64,000 nucleotides of DNA, from the NCBI RefSeq assembly GCF_041262565.1, contig NZ_JBGCCJ010000001.1, positions 1,798,001 to 1,862,000 on the forward strand, written 5' to 3'. Origin of the DNA: Leifsonia sp. EB41 (GTDB lineage: Bacteria > Actinomycetota > Actinomycetes > Actinomycetales > Microbacteriaceae). The notes beneath the pieces were generated by a model that did not search any database, was not told the origin of the DNA, and saw only the letters and a program-made list of their open reading frames with translations. The position numbers were made by a program, and so were the translations under genes. Shown here in pieces: positions 9,009 to 17,317 of the stretch (position 1 is its first letter; each line of letters begins with the position of its first letter).

Positions 9009-9128
9009 GGCGCAAAGTGGGGCCCAATCCGCCCAGACGGCTGACCTTCCGCCGCCTCGCTGTTCAGCCACGCGGCGCGAAGTGGGGGCTGGAGCGCCGA
9101 GGCGGCGGAGAATGCGCCGCCTCGGCGC
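9009..9128. repeat. Convergent-gene palindrome block, repeat family C copy 1
   Basis: Two related words, GGCGCAAAGTGGGG (9009-9022) and GGCGCGAAGTGGGG (9074-9087), precede a perfect 14-bp hairpin (9094-9107 with 9115-9128). The block fills the gap between the convergent yczE and MerR genes and could terminate both. The word GGCGCAAAGTG and a similar hairpin recur at 32736-32798. Confidence 0.7.
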
Positions 9129-9135
9129 GCGCCGC

Positions 9136-9912
9136 CTACGCGAGGTGGGTGGCGGCGTAGATGCGGAGGGTGTCGCGCACGAAGGTGGCGCCCTCCTCGC
9201 CGCCGTAGTTGGCGGCGAAGCGCGGGTCGGCGACGTACATGTCGCCGAGTCCGGTCAGGTACGCGGCCGGCGGGGCGCCCGTGCCGTAGCCGGGCGTGCC
9301 CGGGATGTCGGCCAGCCAGTCGGCGTGCCGGCGGGCGAGCGCCTGCGCCTCCTCCGACGCGGGGTCGACCCCGCGCGCGGCGGCGGCCGTCCAGTCGGCG
9401 GCGAGCGCCTTCTGCCGCTGCTGCCAGCCGGCGCGCTCCTCGGCGGTCATCCCCCGCCACCAGCGGTCGGACGACGCGTACGCGTCCTTCCCCCAGCGCT
9501 CCTCGACCTCCTCCTTGTACTGGGTGTGGTCGAAGCCGTCGAACATCTCCTCAGCCACGATCTCCCCTCCTTCCTCCACAGCGTGGATCGTCGATTCGAC
9601 CGACGCGATCTGCCGCGCCAGCCGTTCCCGCTCGGTCCGCAGCCACGTCAGGTGGTCGCGCAGGGCGGGGACCGCATCCCGCCTGTCGTCGAGCACGCGG
9701 GCGATGGCCGGGAGGCCGAGCCCGAGGTCCCGCAGCAGGAGGATGCGCTGCAGCCGCACGAGGGAGTCGCGGTCGTAGTGGCGGTAACCGTTCGCGGCGA
9801 CCCGGCTCGGCGGGAGCAGGCCGAGCTCGTCGTAGTGACGCAGCGTCCTGCTCGTCGTGCCGGCGATGCGCGCGATGTCCTGGATGCTCCAGTCCACGGT
9901 CGCCTCCACCAT
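9136..9912 (-). CDS. MerR-family regulator with TipAS ligand domain
   Basis: A 258-residue TipAL-like activator. Residues about 7-75 are a MerR winged helix (IQDIARIAGTTSRTLRHYDELGLLPPSR), followed by a coiled coil and a C-terminal TipAS domain (about 130-255) with the characteristic YKEEVEERWG and GLGDMYVADPRFAANYGG segments. TipAS domains bind structurally diverse antibiotics, for example thiopeptides. ATG start at 9912. A 15-bp palindrome 40 bp upstream is a probable MerR operator shared with the divergent MBL gene. Confidence 0.9.
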   Translation of the reverse strand: MVEATVDWSIQDIARIAGTTSRTLRHYDELGLLPPSRVAANGYRHYDRDSLVRLQRILLLRDLGLGLPAIARVLDDRRDAVPALRDHLTWLRTERERLARQIASVESTIHAVEEGGEIVAEEMFDGFDHTQYKEEVEERWGKDAYASSDRWWRGMTAEERAGWQQRQKALAADWTAAAARGVDPASEEAQALARRHADWLADIPGTPGYGTGAPPAAYLTGLGDMYVADPRFAANYGGEEGATFVRDTLRIYAATHLA

Positions 9913-9952
9913 GTCCGTCTCCTCTCGTGGGGTGCAAGAACCACGGTAAAGG

Positions 9953-9967
9953 TTGACGTTACGTCAA
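9953..9967. promoter_or_regulatory. MerR-type palindromic operator
   Basis: TTGACGT and ACGTCAA form a perfect 7+1+7 palindrome in the divergent tipA-like/MBL intergenic region. MerR-family activators bind such dyads in long promoter spacers. Confidence 0.6.
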
Positions 9968-9997
9968 GGTCAAGCGCGGCGCGATACTGTCGTGCGT

Positions 9998-10714
9998 GTG
10001 CGTGAGCTCCGTTCCCTGACCGTCGTCGCCCCCGGCATCCTCTTCGCCGAGGGTCCGGCCTCCAACTGGACCGTCTTCCACGGGCACGGGCACGTCGAGC
10101 TGGTCGACTGCGGCTATCCGGCCGACCGCCCGCTGGTCGAGGAGTCGATCCGCTCGACCGGGCTCGAGGTGTCGGCGCTCACGCGCATCATCGTCACGCA
10201 CGGGCACTCGGACCACCTGGGCGCGGCGCGCGACTTCAGCGAGCGCTCCGTGGTGGAGGTGCTGGCCGCCGCGAGCGAGCTGCCGAACGTCCGCCGCGAG
10301 ATCACCGAGCAGGTCACCGTCGCCGACCTGCTGCCGGTTGCCCTCCGCCGTGGCACGATATCCTGGGCCGTCTCGGCCATCCGCGCAGGGGGCCTCGGCG
10401 ACGTCGGAGTCCCAGCCGCGCAGGCGATCGCGGCCGAGGTGATCGCGCTGTCGACCGGCCACCGCCTGGAGGTGCTGCCGACACCCGGCCACACGACCGG
10501 GCACACCTGCTTCTTCGAGCCGGACGCCGAGGCGCTGATCACCGGCGACGCACTCGTCACCGGGCACGCACTGCTCGCCGGCGCGGGGGAGCTGCAACAG
10601 CTGCCGACGCTCTTCCATCACGACGCCGACGGGGCGGAGGCGAGCGCGCAGCGGCTCAGCCTGTGCGACGCGCGCTGGGTGCTGCCGGGCCACGGTCCTG
10701 CGCTGCGGCTGTAA
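9998..10714 (+). CDS. MBL-fold metallo-hydrolase
   Basis: A ~238-residue metallo-beta-lactamase-fold hydrolase with metal ligands in VTHGHSDHLGAA (HxHxDH), a second His in LPTPGHTTGHTC, the bridging Asp in ITGDALVTGH, and a closing LPGHGPALRL. Longer frames starting at 9953 would run through the MerR operator; GTG 9998 lies nine bases after a GATACT -10 box (9983-9988) and is preferred. Its stop is six bases from the stop of the convergent permease gene. Substrate cannot be assigned; TipA-type control of a hydrolase would suggest detoxification. Confidence 0.8.
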   Translation: MRELRSLTVVAPGILFAEGPASNWTVFHGHGHVELVDCGYPADRPLVEESIRSTGLEVSALTRIIVTHGHSDHLGAARDFSERSVVEVLAAASELPNVRREITEQVTVADLLPVALRRGTISWAVSAIRAGGLGDVGVPAAQAIAAEVIALSTGHRLEVLPTPGHTTGHTCFFEPDAEALITGDALVTGHALLAGAGELQQLPTLFHHDADGAEASAQRLSLCDARWVLPGHGPALRL

Positions 10715-10720
10715 GGCGCG

Positions 10721-12913
10721 CTACCGCTTCGCCCTGGCCGACACCGTCTGCTGCTCGTCCGACCCCGTCCGCTCCCCGGCTGCAACCGGCGGCACCGCCA
10801 GCTCCCCGGGCGCCGCGAACTCGCTCTGCTCCCCGAGCGCGATCGGCGTGTTGTGGATGTGGATGCGCGCACGCGCCGCCGACGCCGGCGCCAGCGGACG
10901 CCGCGCGACCGGGCGCACCGGCTCGCCGCGACGGTCCTGACCCGGCAACGGACGCGACCGGCGGCCGTAGATCAGCGACGACGAGTCGAGCAGCCACGGC
11001 ACGAGGGCGACGGTGACGCCGTGGCACAGCATGAGCTGCTTGCTCAGCCGCCGGGCGCGGTGGTTGTGCAGCAGCGACTCCCACCAGTGCCCGACGATGT
11101 ACTGCGGCAGGTAGACCGTCACGACCTCAGAGCCGTGCTCCTCGCGGCGGTGCTTGAGGTACTTCATCACCGGGACGCCGAAATCGCGGTACGGCGACTC
11201 GATCACGGTGAGCGGCACGTGGATGTTCTGCTCGATCCACTGCCGCTGCAGCTTCTGCGTCGCCTCCTCCTCGATCGAGACGTGCACGGCCTCGATGGAG
11301 TCGTGGCGGGCGGCGATCGCGTAGTCCAGCGCCTTGAGTGCCGGCTTCTGCATCTTGCCGATCAGGACCACCGCGTGGTCGCCGACGCTGCCGAAGGTCG
11401 TGACCGGGTCGACCTCGATCTCCTTCTCGACGTCCCGGTAGTACCGGTTCACGCCGAGCATGAGGAACCAGAGGATCGGCATGAAGATGAACACGAGGTA
11501 CGCGCCGTGCGTGAACTTCGTGATGGTGACCACGATGAGCACGACGAACGTCAGCGTCGCGCCGAACGCATTGATGCAGAGCGAGCGGACGATGCTGCTG
11601 CGCTCCCGCTGGCTCAGCACCGCAGCGCCGTCCTTGCCACTGCCGCGCAGCAGAGTGACCCAGTGCTTCACCATCCCGGACTGGCCGAGCGTGAACGACA
11701 CGAAGACGCCGATGATGTAGAGCTGGATGAGCTGGGTCAGGTTCGCCTGATAGACGAGCAGCAGGACCGTGGCGGCGAGCGCCAGCAGGATCATGCCGTT
11801 CGAGTAGACGAGGCGGTCGCCGCGGGTGTTGAGCGCCTTCGGGGCGTAGGAGTCGCGGGCGAGCACCGAGCCGAGCAGCGGGAATCCGTTGAACGCGGTG
11901 TTCGCGGCGAGCAGCAGCACGACCGCGGTCGCGGCCTGCACGATGAAGAAGAAGAAGGTGTTGTTGCCGAACGTGGCCGCGGCGATCTGCGCGATGAGCG
12001 AGCGCTGCGGGGAGGTCGCGCACTGCGCCCAGCCCTGGAGGTCGCACGGGTTCTCCGCGTAGTGCACGCCGCTGATCAGGGCCGTCACGGTCAGGCCGGC
12101 GAACAGGACGATCGCGATGCCGCCCATCAGCGCGAGCGTGGTGCGGGCATTGCGGATCTTCGGCGTGCGGAAGGCGGGCACGCCGTTGGCGACGGCCTCC
12201 ACACCGGTCAGCGCGGAACAGCCGCTGGAGAACGCGCGCAGCAGCAGCAGGACCACCGCGGCCTGCGTGATGCTGCTGGTGTGCACGCTGTAGCCGGCGG
12301 ACTCGGCGACCGGTGCGTGGCCGAACGCGGTGCGGACCAGTGCAGTGACGACCATCACGAAGATGCTGCCGATGAAGATGTAGGTGGGGAGCGCGAACGC
12401 CTTGCTCGACTCCCGCACGCCGCGGAGGTTGACCGCGGCGAGGATGATCACGCAGATCACCGCGAGCTCGACGCGCCACGGCGCGAGGCCAGGCAGCGCC
12501 GAGATCACGTTGTCGACACCGGACGCGACCGACACAGCGACGGTCAGCACGTAGTCGACCAGGAGGGCGGAGGCCACGATCAGGCCGGCCTTCTCACCGA
12601 GGTTCTTGTGCGCGACCTCGTAGTCGCCGCCTCCCGAGGGGTAGGCCTTGACGAGCTGCCGGTAGCTCAGCACCACCGTGATCATCAGGACGACGACGGC
12701 CGCCGCCACCCAGGGGGCGAACGTCAGGAACGACAGGCCGCCGAGCAGCAGGATCATCAGGAGTTCCTGCGGAGCGTAGGCGACGCTGGAGAGTGCGTCT
12801 GACGCGAAGATCGGGAGTGCAAGGTGCTTCGGGAGTAGCTGTCCTTCGAGCTTTTCGCTCGGAAGCGGGTCGCCGATCAGCCACCGCTTCGGGGATCTCC
12901 CCTCATTTGTCAC
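10721..12913 (-). CDS. APC-superfamily permease, KimA/YdaO-like potassium importer
   Basis: A membrane transporter whose start resembles KimA of Bacillus: KRWLIGDPLPSEKLEGQLLP, then SSDALSSVAYAPQE entering TM1, with about twelve hydrophobic segments before a ~230-residue cytoplasmic domain. KimA is a high-affinity K+/H+ symporter gated by c-di-AMP. I choose GTG 12913 (730 residues): a TTGACA box (12944-12949) and TAGTGT box (12922-12927) on the minus strand are 16 bp apart and end eight bases before it. A longer frame to 13015 would place that promoter inside the gene. The C-terminal ~80 residues are Pro/Ala/Arg-rich. Amino-acid transport remains possible. Confidence 0.8.
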   Translation of the reverse strand: MTNEGRSPKRWLIGDPLPSEKLEGQLLPKHLALPIFASDALSSVAYAPQELLMILLLGGLSFLTFAPWVAAAVVVLMITVVLSYRQLVKAYPSGGGDYEVAHKNLGEKAGLIVASALLVDYVLTVAVSVASGVDNVISALPGLAPWRVELAVICVIILAAVNLRGVRESSKAFALPTYIFIGSIFVMVVTALVRTAFGHAPVAESAGYSVHTSSITQAAVVLLLLRAFSSGCSALTGVEAVANGVPAFRTPKIRNARTTLALMGGIAIVLFAGLTVTALISGVHYAENPCDLQGWAQCATSPQRSLIAQIAAATFGNNTFFFFIVQAATAVVLLLAANTAFNGFPLLGSVLARDSYAPKALNTRGDRLVYSNGMILLALAATVLLLVYQANLTQLIQLYIIGVFVSFTLGQSGMVKHWVTLLRGSGKDGAAVLSQRERSSIVRSLCINAFGATLTFVVLIVVTITKFTHGAYLVFIFMPILWFLMLGVNRYYRDVEKEIEVDPVTTFGSVGDHAVVLIGKMQKPALKALDYAIAARHDSIEAVHVSIEEEATQKLQRQWIEQNIHVPLTVIESPYRDFGVPVMKYLKHRREEHGSEVVTVYLPQYIVGHWWESLLHNHRARRLSKQLMLCHGVTVALVPWLLDSSSLIYGRRSRPLPGQDRRGEPVRPVARRPLAPASAARARIHIHNTPIALGEQSEFAAPGELAVPPVAAGERTGSDEQQTVSARAKR

Positions 12914-12921
12914 GAGGGACG

Positions 12922-12949
12922 ACACTACTCGCTGCCAAAACCCTGTCAA
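12922..12949 (-). promoter_or_regulatory. Sigma-70-type promoter of the KimA-like gene
   Basis: On the minus strand, TTGACA (12944-12949) and TAGTGT (12922-12927) are separated by 16 bp. The GTG start at 12913 follows after eight bases, leaving no room for a Shine-Dalgarno sequence or a c-di-AMP riboswitch. Confidence 0.7.
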
Positions 12950-13128
12950 ATCGGCGCGTCGCGTCGTCGCCGGAACGCGATTCCACAGACGCTTGGTCCG
13001 CACCCCGCGAGGCATCCGTTGCCGCGGATTCTCGCGGGATTCGGCTCGTCATCGGCCTCACTGGGAGCGAGATGAGCATGGGCTGGGATTTTCTGGAGTT
13101 CTTGACGAAACCCGCTCTCACCGGCGGT

Positions 13129-13758
13129 TCAGCCGCGGCCGATCGCCTCGACGATCGCACGCCGCACGCGGGTCAGCTCCTCCTTGAGCAGGGGCACGAC
13201 GCTTTCCGGGAGCGCGCCGCGGGCGGCCTGCGAGCGCAGGTCCGTGCGGAGCTGCTGGCGGAACTCGTTGATCGCGACCTCCGCCTCCCGCGCCGCGGCG
13301 TTGGCGGCCGAGCGCGCGTCGCGGCCCGCGTCGCGCGCCTCCTGCCGCGGGTCGACCCGCTTCGCGTCGCGCGTGGCCTCCCGCGCCGCCGAGGCCAGCT
13401 CGGCGCGCAGGGTGCGCATGGCGTCGTTCACGCCCGCGCGGACTTCGTCGGCGAGCCGGCGGACGGAGTCGGTGACCTCGTCCTCGATCGCGTCCAGCTC
13501 GGGCTCGCGGGCGGCGAGCTCGGCGCGGCCGGCGTCGGTGATCGCGTAGACGGTCTTGCGGCCGTCTGTCGTCTTGGTGACCAGCCCCTCCTCCTCCAGC
13601 TTCGCCAGCCGGGGGTAGATGGTTCCGGCGCTCGGAACGTAGGTGCCGCCGAAGCGGTCGCTCAGCGCCTGGATGAGCTCGTAGCCGTGGCGGGGCGACT
13701 CCGCCAGGAGGCTCAGCAGGTAGAGGCGGAGGCTGCCGTGGGCGAAGACGGGGGTCAC
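13129..13758 (-). CDS. PadR-family regulator with long helical tail
   Basis: A 209-residue protein. Residues 1-85 are a PadR winged helix (LRLYLLSLLAESPRHGYELIQAL, then SAGTIYPRLAKLEEEGLV). The rest is a long, Arg/Ala/Glu-rich helical segment, much longer than the usual PadR dimerisation helix. It overlaps the stop of the DUF4097 gene by four bases, so the two are translationally coupled. It is likely to repress its own operon at the TCGCGATATATCGCGA site upstream. Confidence 0.88.
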   Translation of the reverse strand: MTPVFAHGSLRLYLLSLLAESPRHGYELIQALSDRFGGTYVPSAGTIYPRLAKLEEEGLVTKTTDGRKTVYAITDAGRAELAAREPELDAIEDEVTDSVRRLADEVRAGVNDAMRTLRAELASAAREATRDAKRVDPRQEARDAGRDARSAANAAAREAEVAINEFRQQLRTDLRSQAARGALPESVVPLLKEELTRVRRAIVEAIGRG

Positions 13759-14582
13759 GCCGACGCCTCCTCCTGGGCCGAGGAGCTGCGGAGCACCGAG
13801 ACGGCGCCGGAGACGGAGTTGACCGTGATGTCGACCCAGTAGCCGTCGAGGCTGCCGGTGGTCGCGGCGTACCCCTTTCCCGCCGAGCCGACGACCATCA
13901 CGTTGTCGAGCTGGACCCGGCCGGAGACGGTGTTGGCGCGGTAGCGGGCTCCGAGGGCCTCCGGGATGCGGATGGTCGTGTCGCCCGAGACGGTGTTGAT
14001 CTGAACCTCGTCAGGGGTGCCGGCGAGGTCGACCATGATGTCGGCCGAGACGCCGTCGGCGCTGAAGCGCGGGATCCACCCGGTGGCGGTGATGTCCCCC
14101 GACACCGTGTGCGCGGTGATGCGGCCGGTGTGGCCGCGGGCCGAGAGCTCGCCGCTGACGGAGTTGAGCTCCAGCGCGCCTTCGAGGCCGTCGATGACGA
14201 CATCGCCGGAGACGGTGCTGAGCCGCGCGTCGGTCTTCAGGCCCGAGATGAGCGCGCCGGCGGAGACCACGCCGAACTTGAGGGCGACATCCCGCGGCAC
14301 CAGCACGCTGACGTCGGCACGGGCGCTGGACCGCATCGACTTGAAGACGTCGATGAAGTTGTCCCAGCGCAGCTGCGGGTGGTCGATCTCCAGCCGGTCG
14401 CCGTCGATGGTGACCTTGAGATCGCGGCCGGACACCGAGTGGACCTCCACCCGGGCTCCCGGCTCGTCGTGGCCGATGATGTCGATCTGGCCACCCAGCA
14501 GCCCGACCTTGAGGGAGCGGACCAGCTCCACGTCGATCGTGCGGCTCTCGCCGGGCTGGATGAGCCACTTCTCCTGTGCCAT
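13755..14582 (-). CDS. DUF4097-family beta-helix/adhesin-like protein
   Basis: A 275-residue protein of the DUF4097 family, built from repeating strands with the recurring word TVSGD/SVSG (for example LSTVSGDVVIDGLEGALELNSVSGE), which predicts a right-handed beta-solenoid. No signal peptide or membrane helix is visible, so it may be cytoplasmic. Start ATG 14582 has GGAG about nine bases upstream; the frame extends further but into the operator. In actinobacteria this family commonly sits with a PadR regulator, as here. Function unknown. Confidence 0.8.
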   Translation of the reverse strand: MAQEKWLIQPGESRTIDVELVRSLKVGLLGGQIDIIGHDEPGARVEVHSVSGRDLKVTIDGDRLEIDHPQLRWDNFIDVFKSMRSSARADVSVLVPRDVALKFGVVSAGALISGLKTDARLSTVSGDVVIDGLEGALELNSVSGELSARGHTGRITAHTVSGDITATGWIPRFSADGVSADIMVDLAGTPDEVQINTVSGDTTIRIPEALGARYRANTVSGRVQLDNVMVVGSAGKGYAATTGSLDGYWVDITVNSVSGAVSVLRSSSAQEEASA

Positions 14583-14608
14583 GCTCTCGCGCTCCTTGCT
14601 TCGGTGAC

Positions 14609-14652
14609 TCGCGATATATCGCGATGTTGACGTATTCACGATATATCGCGAG
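14609..14652. promoter_or_regulatory. Two PadR-type operators
   Basis: A perfect 16-bp palindrome TCGCGATATATCGCGA occupies 14609-14624. A second, asymmetric copy with the core CGATATATCG lies at 14639-14648, centred 27 bp away. ATAT-centred sites are striking in this GC-rich DNA. They lie directly upstream of the DUF4097-padR operon. Confidence 0.8.
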
Positions 14653-14719
14653 TTGAGCGAGCGCAAGCGCCCGGCGCGAATCTCAGGGTCGGCTCAGGGA
14701 CATCCCCGATCCACCCGCG

Positions 14720-15328
14720 TCACCGCCGCGGGCGGGCGAGCCAGGGGTGCAGGAGGCGCGTGACGAAGGGGAGCAGGAAGTACGTCATCGTCGGCGTGAG
14801 CAGCAGCGTGGTGATCAGCACGGTCGCCAGCGGCCAGAGCTGGTGCCAGCCGGGCACCAGATAGAACGTGAAGTAGGTGAACACCAGCGAGAGCGGGAAG
14901 AACCCGAGCCAGATCGTGACGGCCTGCTTCCAGCGCGGCGGAGCGGCGGGCGCACCGGGCTCCGGCTCGTCGAACCAGCCTTCGATGCCGGTGCGGCGCT
15001 CCACGCGCGACACCTCGACCAGCTCGCGGCCCTCGTACAGCCACTCGGCGCGCTCGTCGGAGGCCTCCCACACCTCCAGCGACGCGGCGTCGGCGAAGCG
15101 GTACAGCATGTGCCACTCGTGCGAGTGGGCGTTCGCGCGCACCCAGCCGGAGCCGAGGAAGCCCTCGAAGCCGTTGGCGAGGTTGACGCCCGCCTGGACC
15201 CAGTGGGTCACCTCGGGGAGGCGATCGGCGTCGACCCGGCGGGTGATGGAGACGGTGACGGGGATGCGCGGGGGGAAGTCCGGGTTCTGCGCTTGTGGCG
15301 CGGAGACGTTCGGCTCTTGTGGAGTCAT
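14720..15328 (-). CDS. Antibiotic-biosynthesis-monooxygenase-like protein with two membrane helices
   Basis: A 202-residue protein. Residues about 22-125 fit the ABM ferredoxin-like fold (VTVSITRRVDADRLPEVTHWV, then GFLGSGW and HEWHMLYRF). The C-terminal third holds two hydrophobic helices (WLGFFPLSLVFTYFTFYLV and VLITTLLLTPTMTYFLLPFV), the usual architecture of the membrane-anchored ABM subfamily. No role is established for that subfamily. ATG 15328 follows GACAAT by six bases, so it may be leaderless. Confidence 0.8.
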   Translation of the reverse strand: MTPQEPNVSAPQAQNPDFPPRIPVTVSITRRVDADRLPEVTHWVQAGVNLANGFEGFLGSGWVRANAHSHEWHMLYRFADAASLEVWEASDERAEWLYEGRELVEVSRVERRTGIEGWFDEPEPGAPAAPPRWKQAVTIWLGFFPLSLVFTYFTFYLVPGWHQLWPLATVLITTLLLTPTMTYFLLPFVTRLLHPWLARPRR

Positions 15329-15384
15329 GCCTCCATTGTCGCCGCCGCGGGTTACACGCGCGTTTCGGCGGCGGGGCGCCGAGG

Positions 15385-16070
15385 TCAGCGGGGGCCGAGG
15401 AGGGTGCCGCCGTCGCGCACGACGAGCTGGGGCGTCACCAGGCGGTGGCGCGGGTCGTCCACGGCGGAGCGCACCCGGCCGCCGTGGGCGCCGGTCAGCA
15501 GTTCGAGCACGCCGGCGGCCACCTCCTCCAGCGGCTGGCGCACGCTGGAGAAGCCGAGCGACGCGGCGACGGGGGTGTCGTCGTAGCCGATGACGGGGAT
15601 GCGGCCCCGCGTCGCGGTCAGGGCGCCGAGGGCGAGCGAGTCGGAGGCGCAGACGACGGCCTCCACGTCGGCACGGCCGGCGAGCGTCCGCATGGCCTCG
15701 GCGCCGAAAGTCACGCCGTCCTCGGAGGCCTCCTCCAGCGTCGCGAGGGTCGCGTCGTCGACAGCGTGCGCCTCCTGCATCGCCTCCAGCCAGCCCGCGC
15801 GGCGGTCGTCGCCGGTGCCGGAGCCCGCGGGCCAGCCGAGGTATCCGATCCGGCGGAGGCCGCGGGCGAGGAAGTGGTCGGTCGCTTCCCGCAGACCCGA
15901 GCGGCCGTCCACGTCCACCCACAGGTGCAGCGGGTCGGTCATGTCGTCGATGCCCCACGGGCGGCCGAACGTGACGAAGGACTGGCCGTGCTCGATCAGC
16001 CACTCCGTGCGGGGGTCGCCGTGGAAGGTGGAGGTCAGCACGAACGCGTCGACGTCCGCGCCGTCGGAGA
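15385..16070 (-). pseudogene. LacI-family regulator lacking its DNA-binding N-terminus
   Basis: About 228 codons match the C-terminal three quarters of a LacI-family sugar-responsive repressor: DVDAFVLTSTFHGDPRTEWL, GRPWGIDDM, HLWVDVDGRSG, VEAVVCASDSLALGAL and IGYDDTPVA. A full protein is ~335-345 residues, so about 110 N-terminal residues, including the whole helix-turn-helix, are absent. Homology stops near 16070, where the other strand enters the C-terminal codons of a sugar-binding protein. The remnant could still be translated from GTG 16041 but cannot bind DNA. A real deletion or an assembly collapse would give the same picture. Confidence 0.75.
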
Positions 16071-16169
16071 GCCGTGACCGACCTCAACAGCAAGCTGGAG
16101 ACGCTGGCCACGAGCGACCCGAAGACGATCCTCGACGCCACGCAGAAGAACCTCGAAGCGCTGAAGTAA
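16071..16169 (+). pseudogene. C-terminal remnant of an ABC sugar-binding protein
   Basis: About 32 codons (VTDLNSKLETLATSDPK, then TILDATQKNLEALK and stop) match the last helices of an extracellular solute-binding protein. The gene should encode ~420-440 residues including a lipoprotein signal; everything before 16071 is missing. It is 14 bp upstream of the permease genes in the position where the binding-protein gene belongs, and it abuts the truncated lacI. Confidence 0.75.
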
Positions 16170-16183
16170 GGATCCCAGACACC

Positions 16184-17317
16184 ATGTCGCAAGCCACGAG
16201 TCGGTCTCGCCGTTCCGGAATCCGGCGCGGCGAGGCCGCCTCGGGGTGGTTGTTCACCGCCCCGGTCATCCTGCTGCTCGGCGTGTTCCTCGTCATCCCG
16301 GTGCTCATGGCGCTGTGGGTCAGCTTCTCCGACTGGGGAGGGCGCGGCAGCCCCTTCGCCTCCGACGTGAACTTCGTCGGGCTCAAGAACTACTCGACGC
16401 TGCTGGCAGGAGGCGGCCTCGCCGAGTCGGACTTCGGCACGGCGCTGAAGAACAACGCCTGGTACGTCGTCCTGGTCGTCCCGGTCCAGACGGCCGTCGC
16501 CCTCTTCCTCGCGGTGCTGGTCAACCGGGCCATCCTCCGCGGGCGCGGCTTCTTCCGCACCGCCTTCTACTTCCCGTCGGTGACCAGTTCGGTCGCCATC
16601 ACCGTGCTCTGGCTGTTCCTGTTCAGCACGTCGGGCGCGGTGAACAAGGTGCTCTCCTGGTTCGGCATCAACGGACCGAACTGGTTCAACGACCCGAGCG
16701 GCATCATCCACAACTTCCTCGGCCTGTTCGGCGTCACCACCGGCCCCGCCGCCCTCACCCAGAACACGCTGCTCGGCGTGTCCTGGTGGGACTGGCTGGG
16801 CGGGCCCTCCGTCGCGATGACGGCCTACATGATCATGGCCGTGTTCACCACGAGCGGCACCTTCATGCTGCTCTTCATCGCGGCCCTGCAGAACCTCGGC
16901 GGCGACATCACGGAGGCCGCCATGATGGACGGCGCCAACGGCTGGCAGCGCTTCTGGCGCATCACGCTGCCGCAGCTTCGCCCCACGCTCTTCACCGTGC
17001 TGACCCTCGGCCTGATCGGCTGCTGGCAGGTCTTCGACCAGATCTACACCGGCAGCAAGGGCGCGCCGAGCAAGACCACGCTGACCCCGGCGTACCTCTC
17101 GTACCAGACCTCGTTCACCAACCAGGAGTGGGGCCAGGGCGCCGCGATCGCGTTCATCCTGTTCATCATCATCGTGCTGTTCACGATCTTCCAGCGCTGG
17201 GTGCTGCGTGAGCGCCAGGTGTCCAAGCGGCGCATGCGGCCGTACAACGCCGCGGTCATCGCTGCCACCGCGCCGAGCAACTCGTCCGGCTCCGCCATGA
17301 AGGGAGGCCTGGGATGA
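16184..17317 (+). CDS. Sugar ABC transporter permease, MalF/UgpA type
   Basis: A 377-residue inner-membrane permease of the CUT1 carbohydrate family. It has an N-terminal helix (WLFTAPVILLLGVFLVIPVL) and the cytoplasmic EAA loop that docks on the ATPase: EAAMMDGANGWQRFWRITLP. ATG 16184 follows the binding-protein remnant by 14 bp and its 3' end overlaps the second permease by four bases. No ATPase gene is present; CUT1 systems often share an MsmK-type ATPase encoded elsewhere. With its binding protein deleted, transport by this system is doubtful. Confidence 0.9.
   Translation: MSQATSRSRRSGIRRGEAASGWLFTAPVILLLGVFLVIPVLMALWVSFSDWGGRGSPFASDVNFVGLKNYSTLLAGGGLAESDFGTALKNNAWYVVLVVPVQTAVALFLAVLVNRAILRGRGFFRTAFYFPSVTSSVAITVLWLFLFSTSGAVNKVLSWFGINGPNWFNDPSGIIHNFLGLFGVTTGPAALTQNTLLGVSWWDWLGGPSVAMTAYMIMAVFTTSGTFMLLFIAALQNLGGDITEAAMMDGANGWQRFWRITLPQLRPTLFTVLTLGLIGCWQVFDQIYTGSKGAPSKTTLTPAYLSYQTSFTNQEWGQGAAIAFILFIIIVLFTIFQRWVLRERQVSKRRMRPYNAAVIAATAPSNSSGSAMKGGLG

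Noticed and set aside
12914-13128. Possible ydaO (c-di-AMP) riboswitch upstream of the KimA-like gene
   Set aside because: The promoter lies eight bases before the start codon, and no ydaO-like conserved core was seen.
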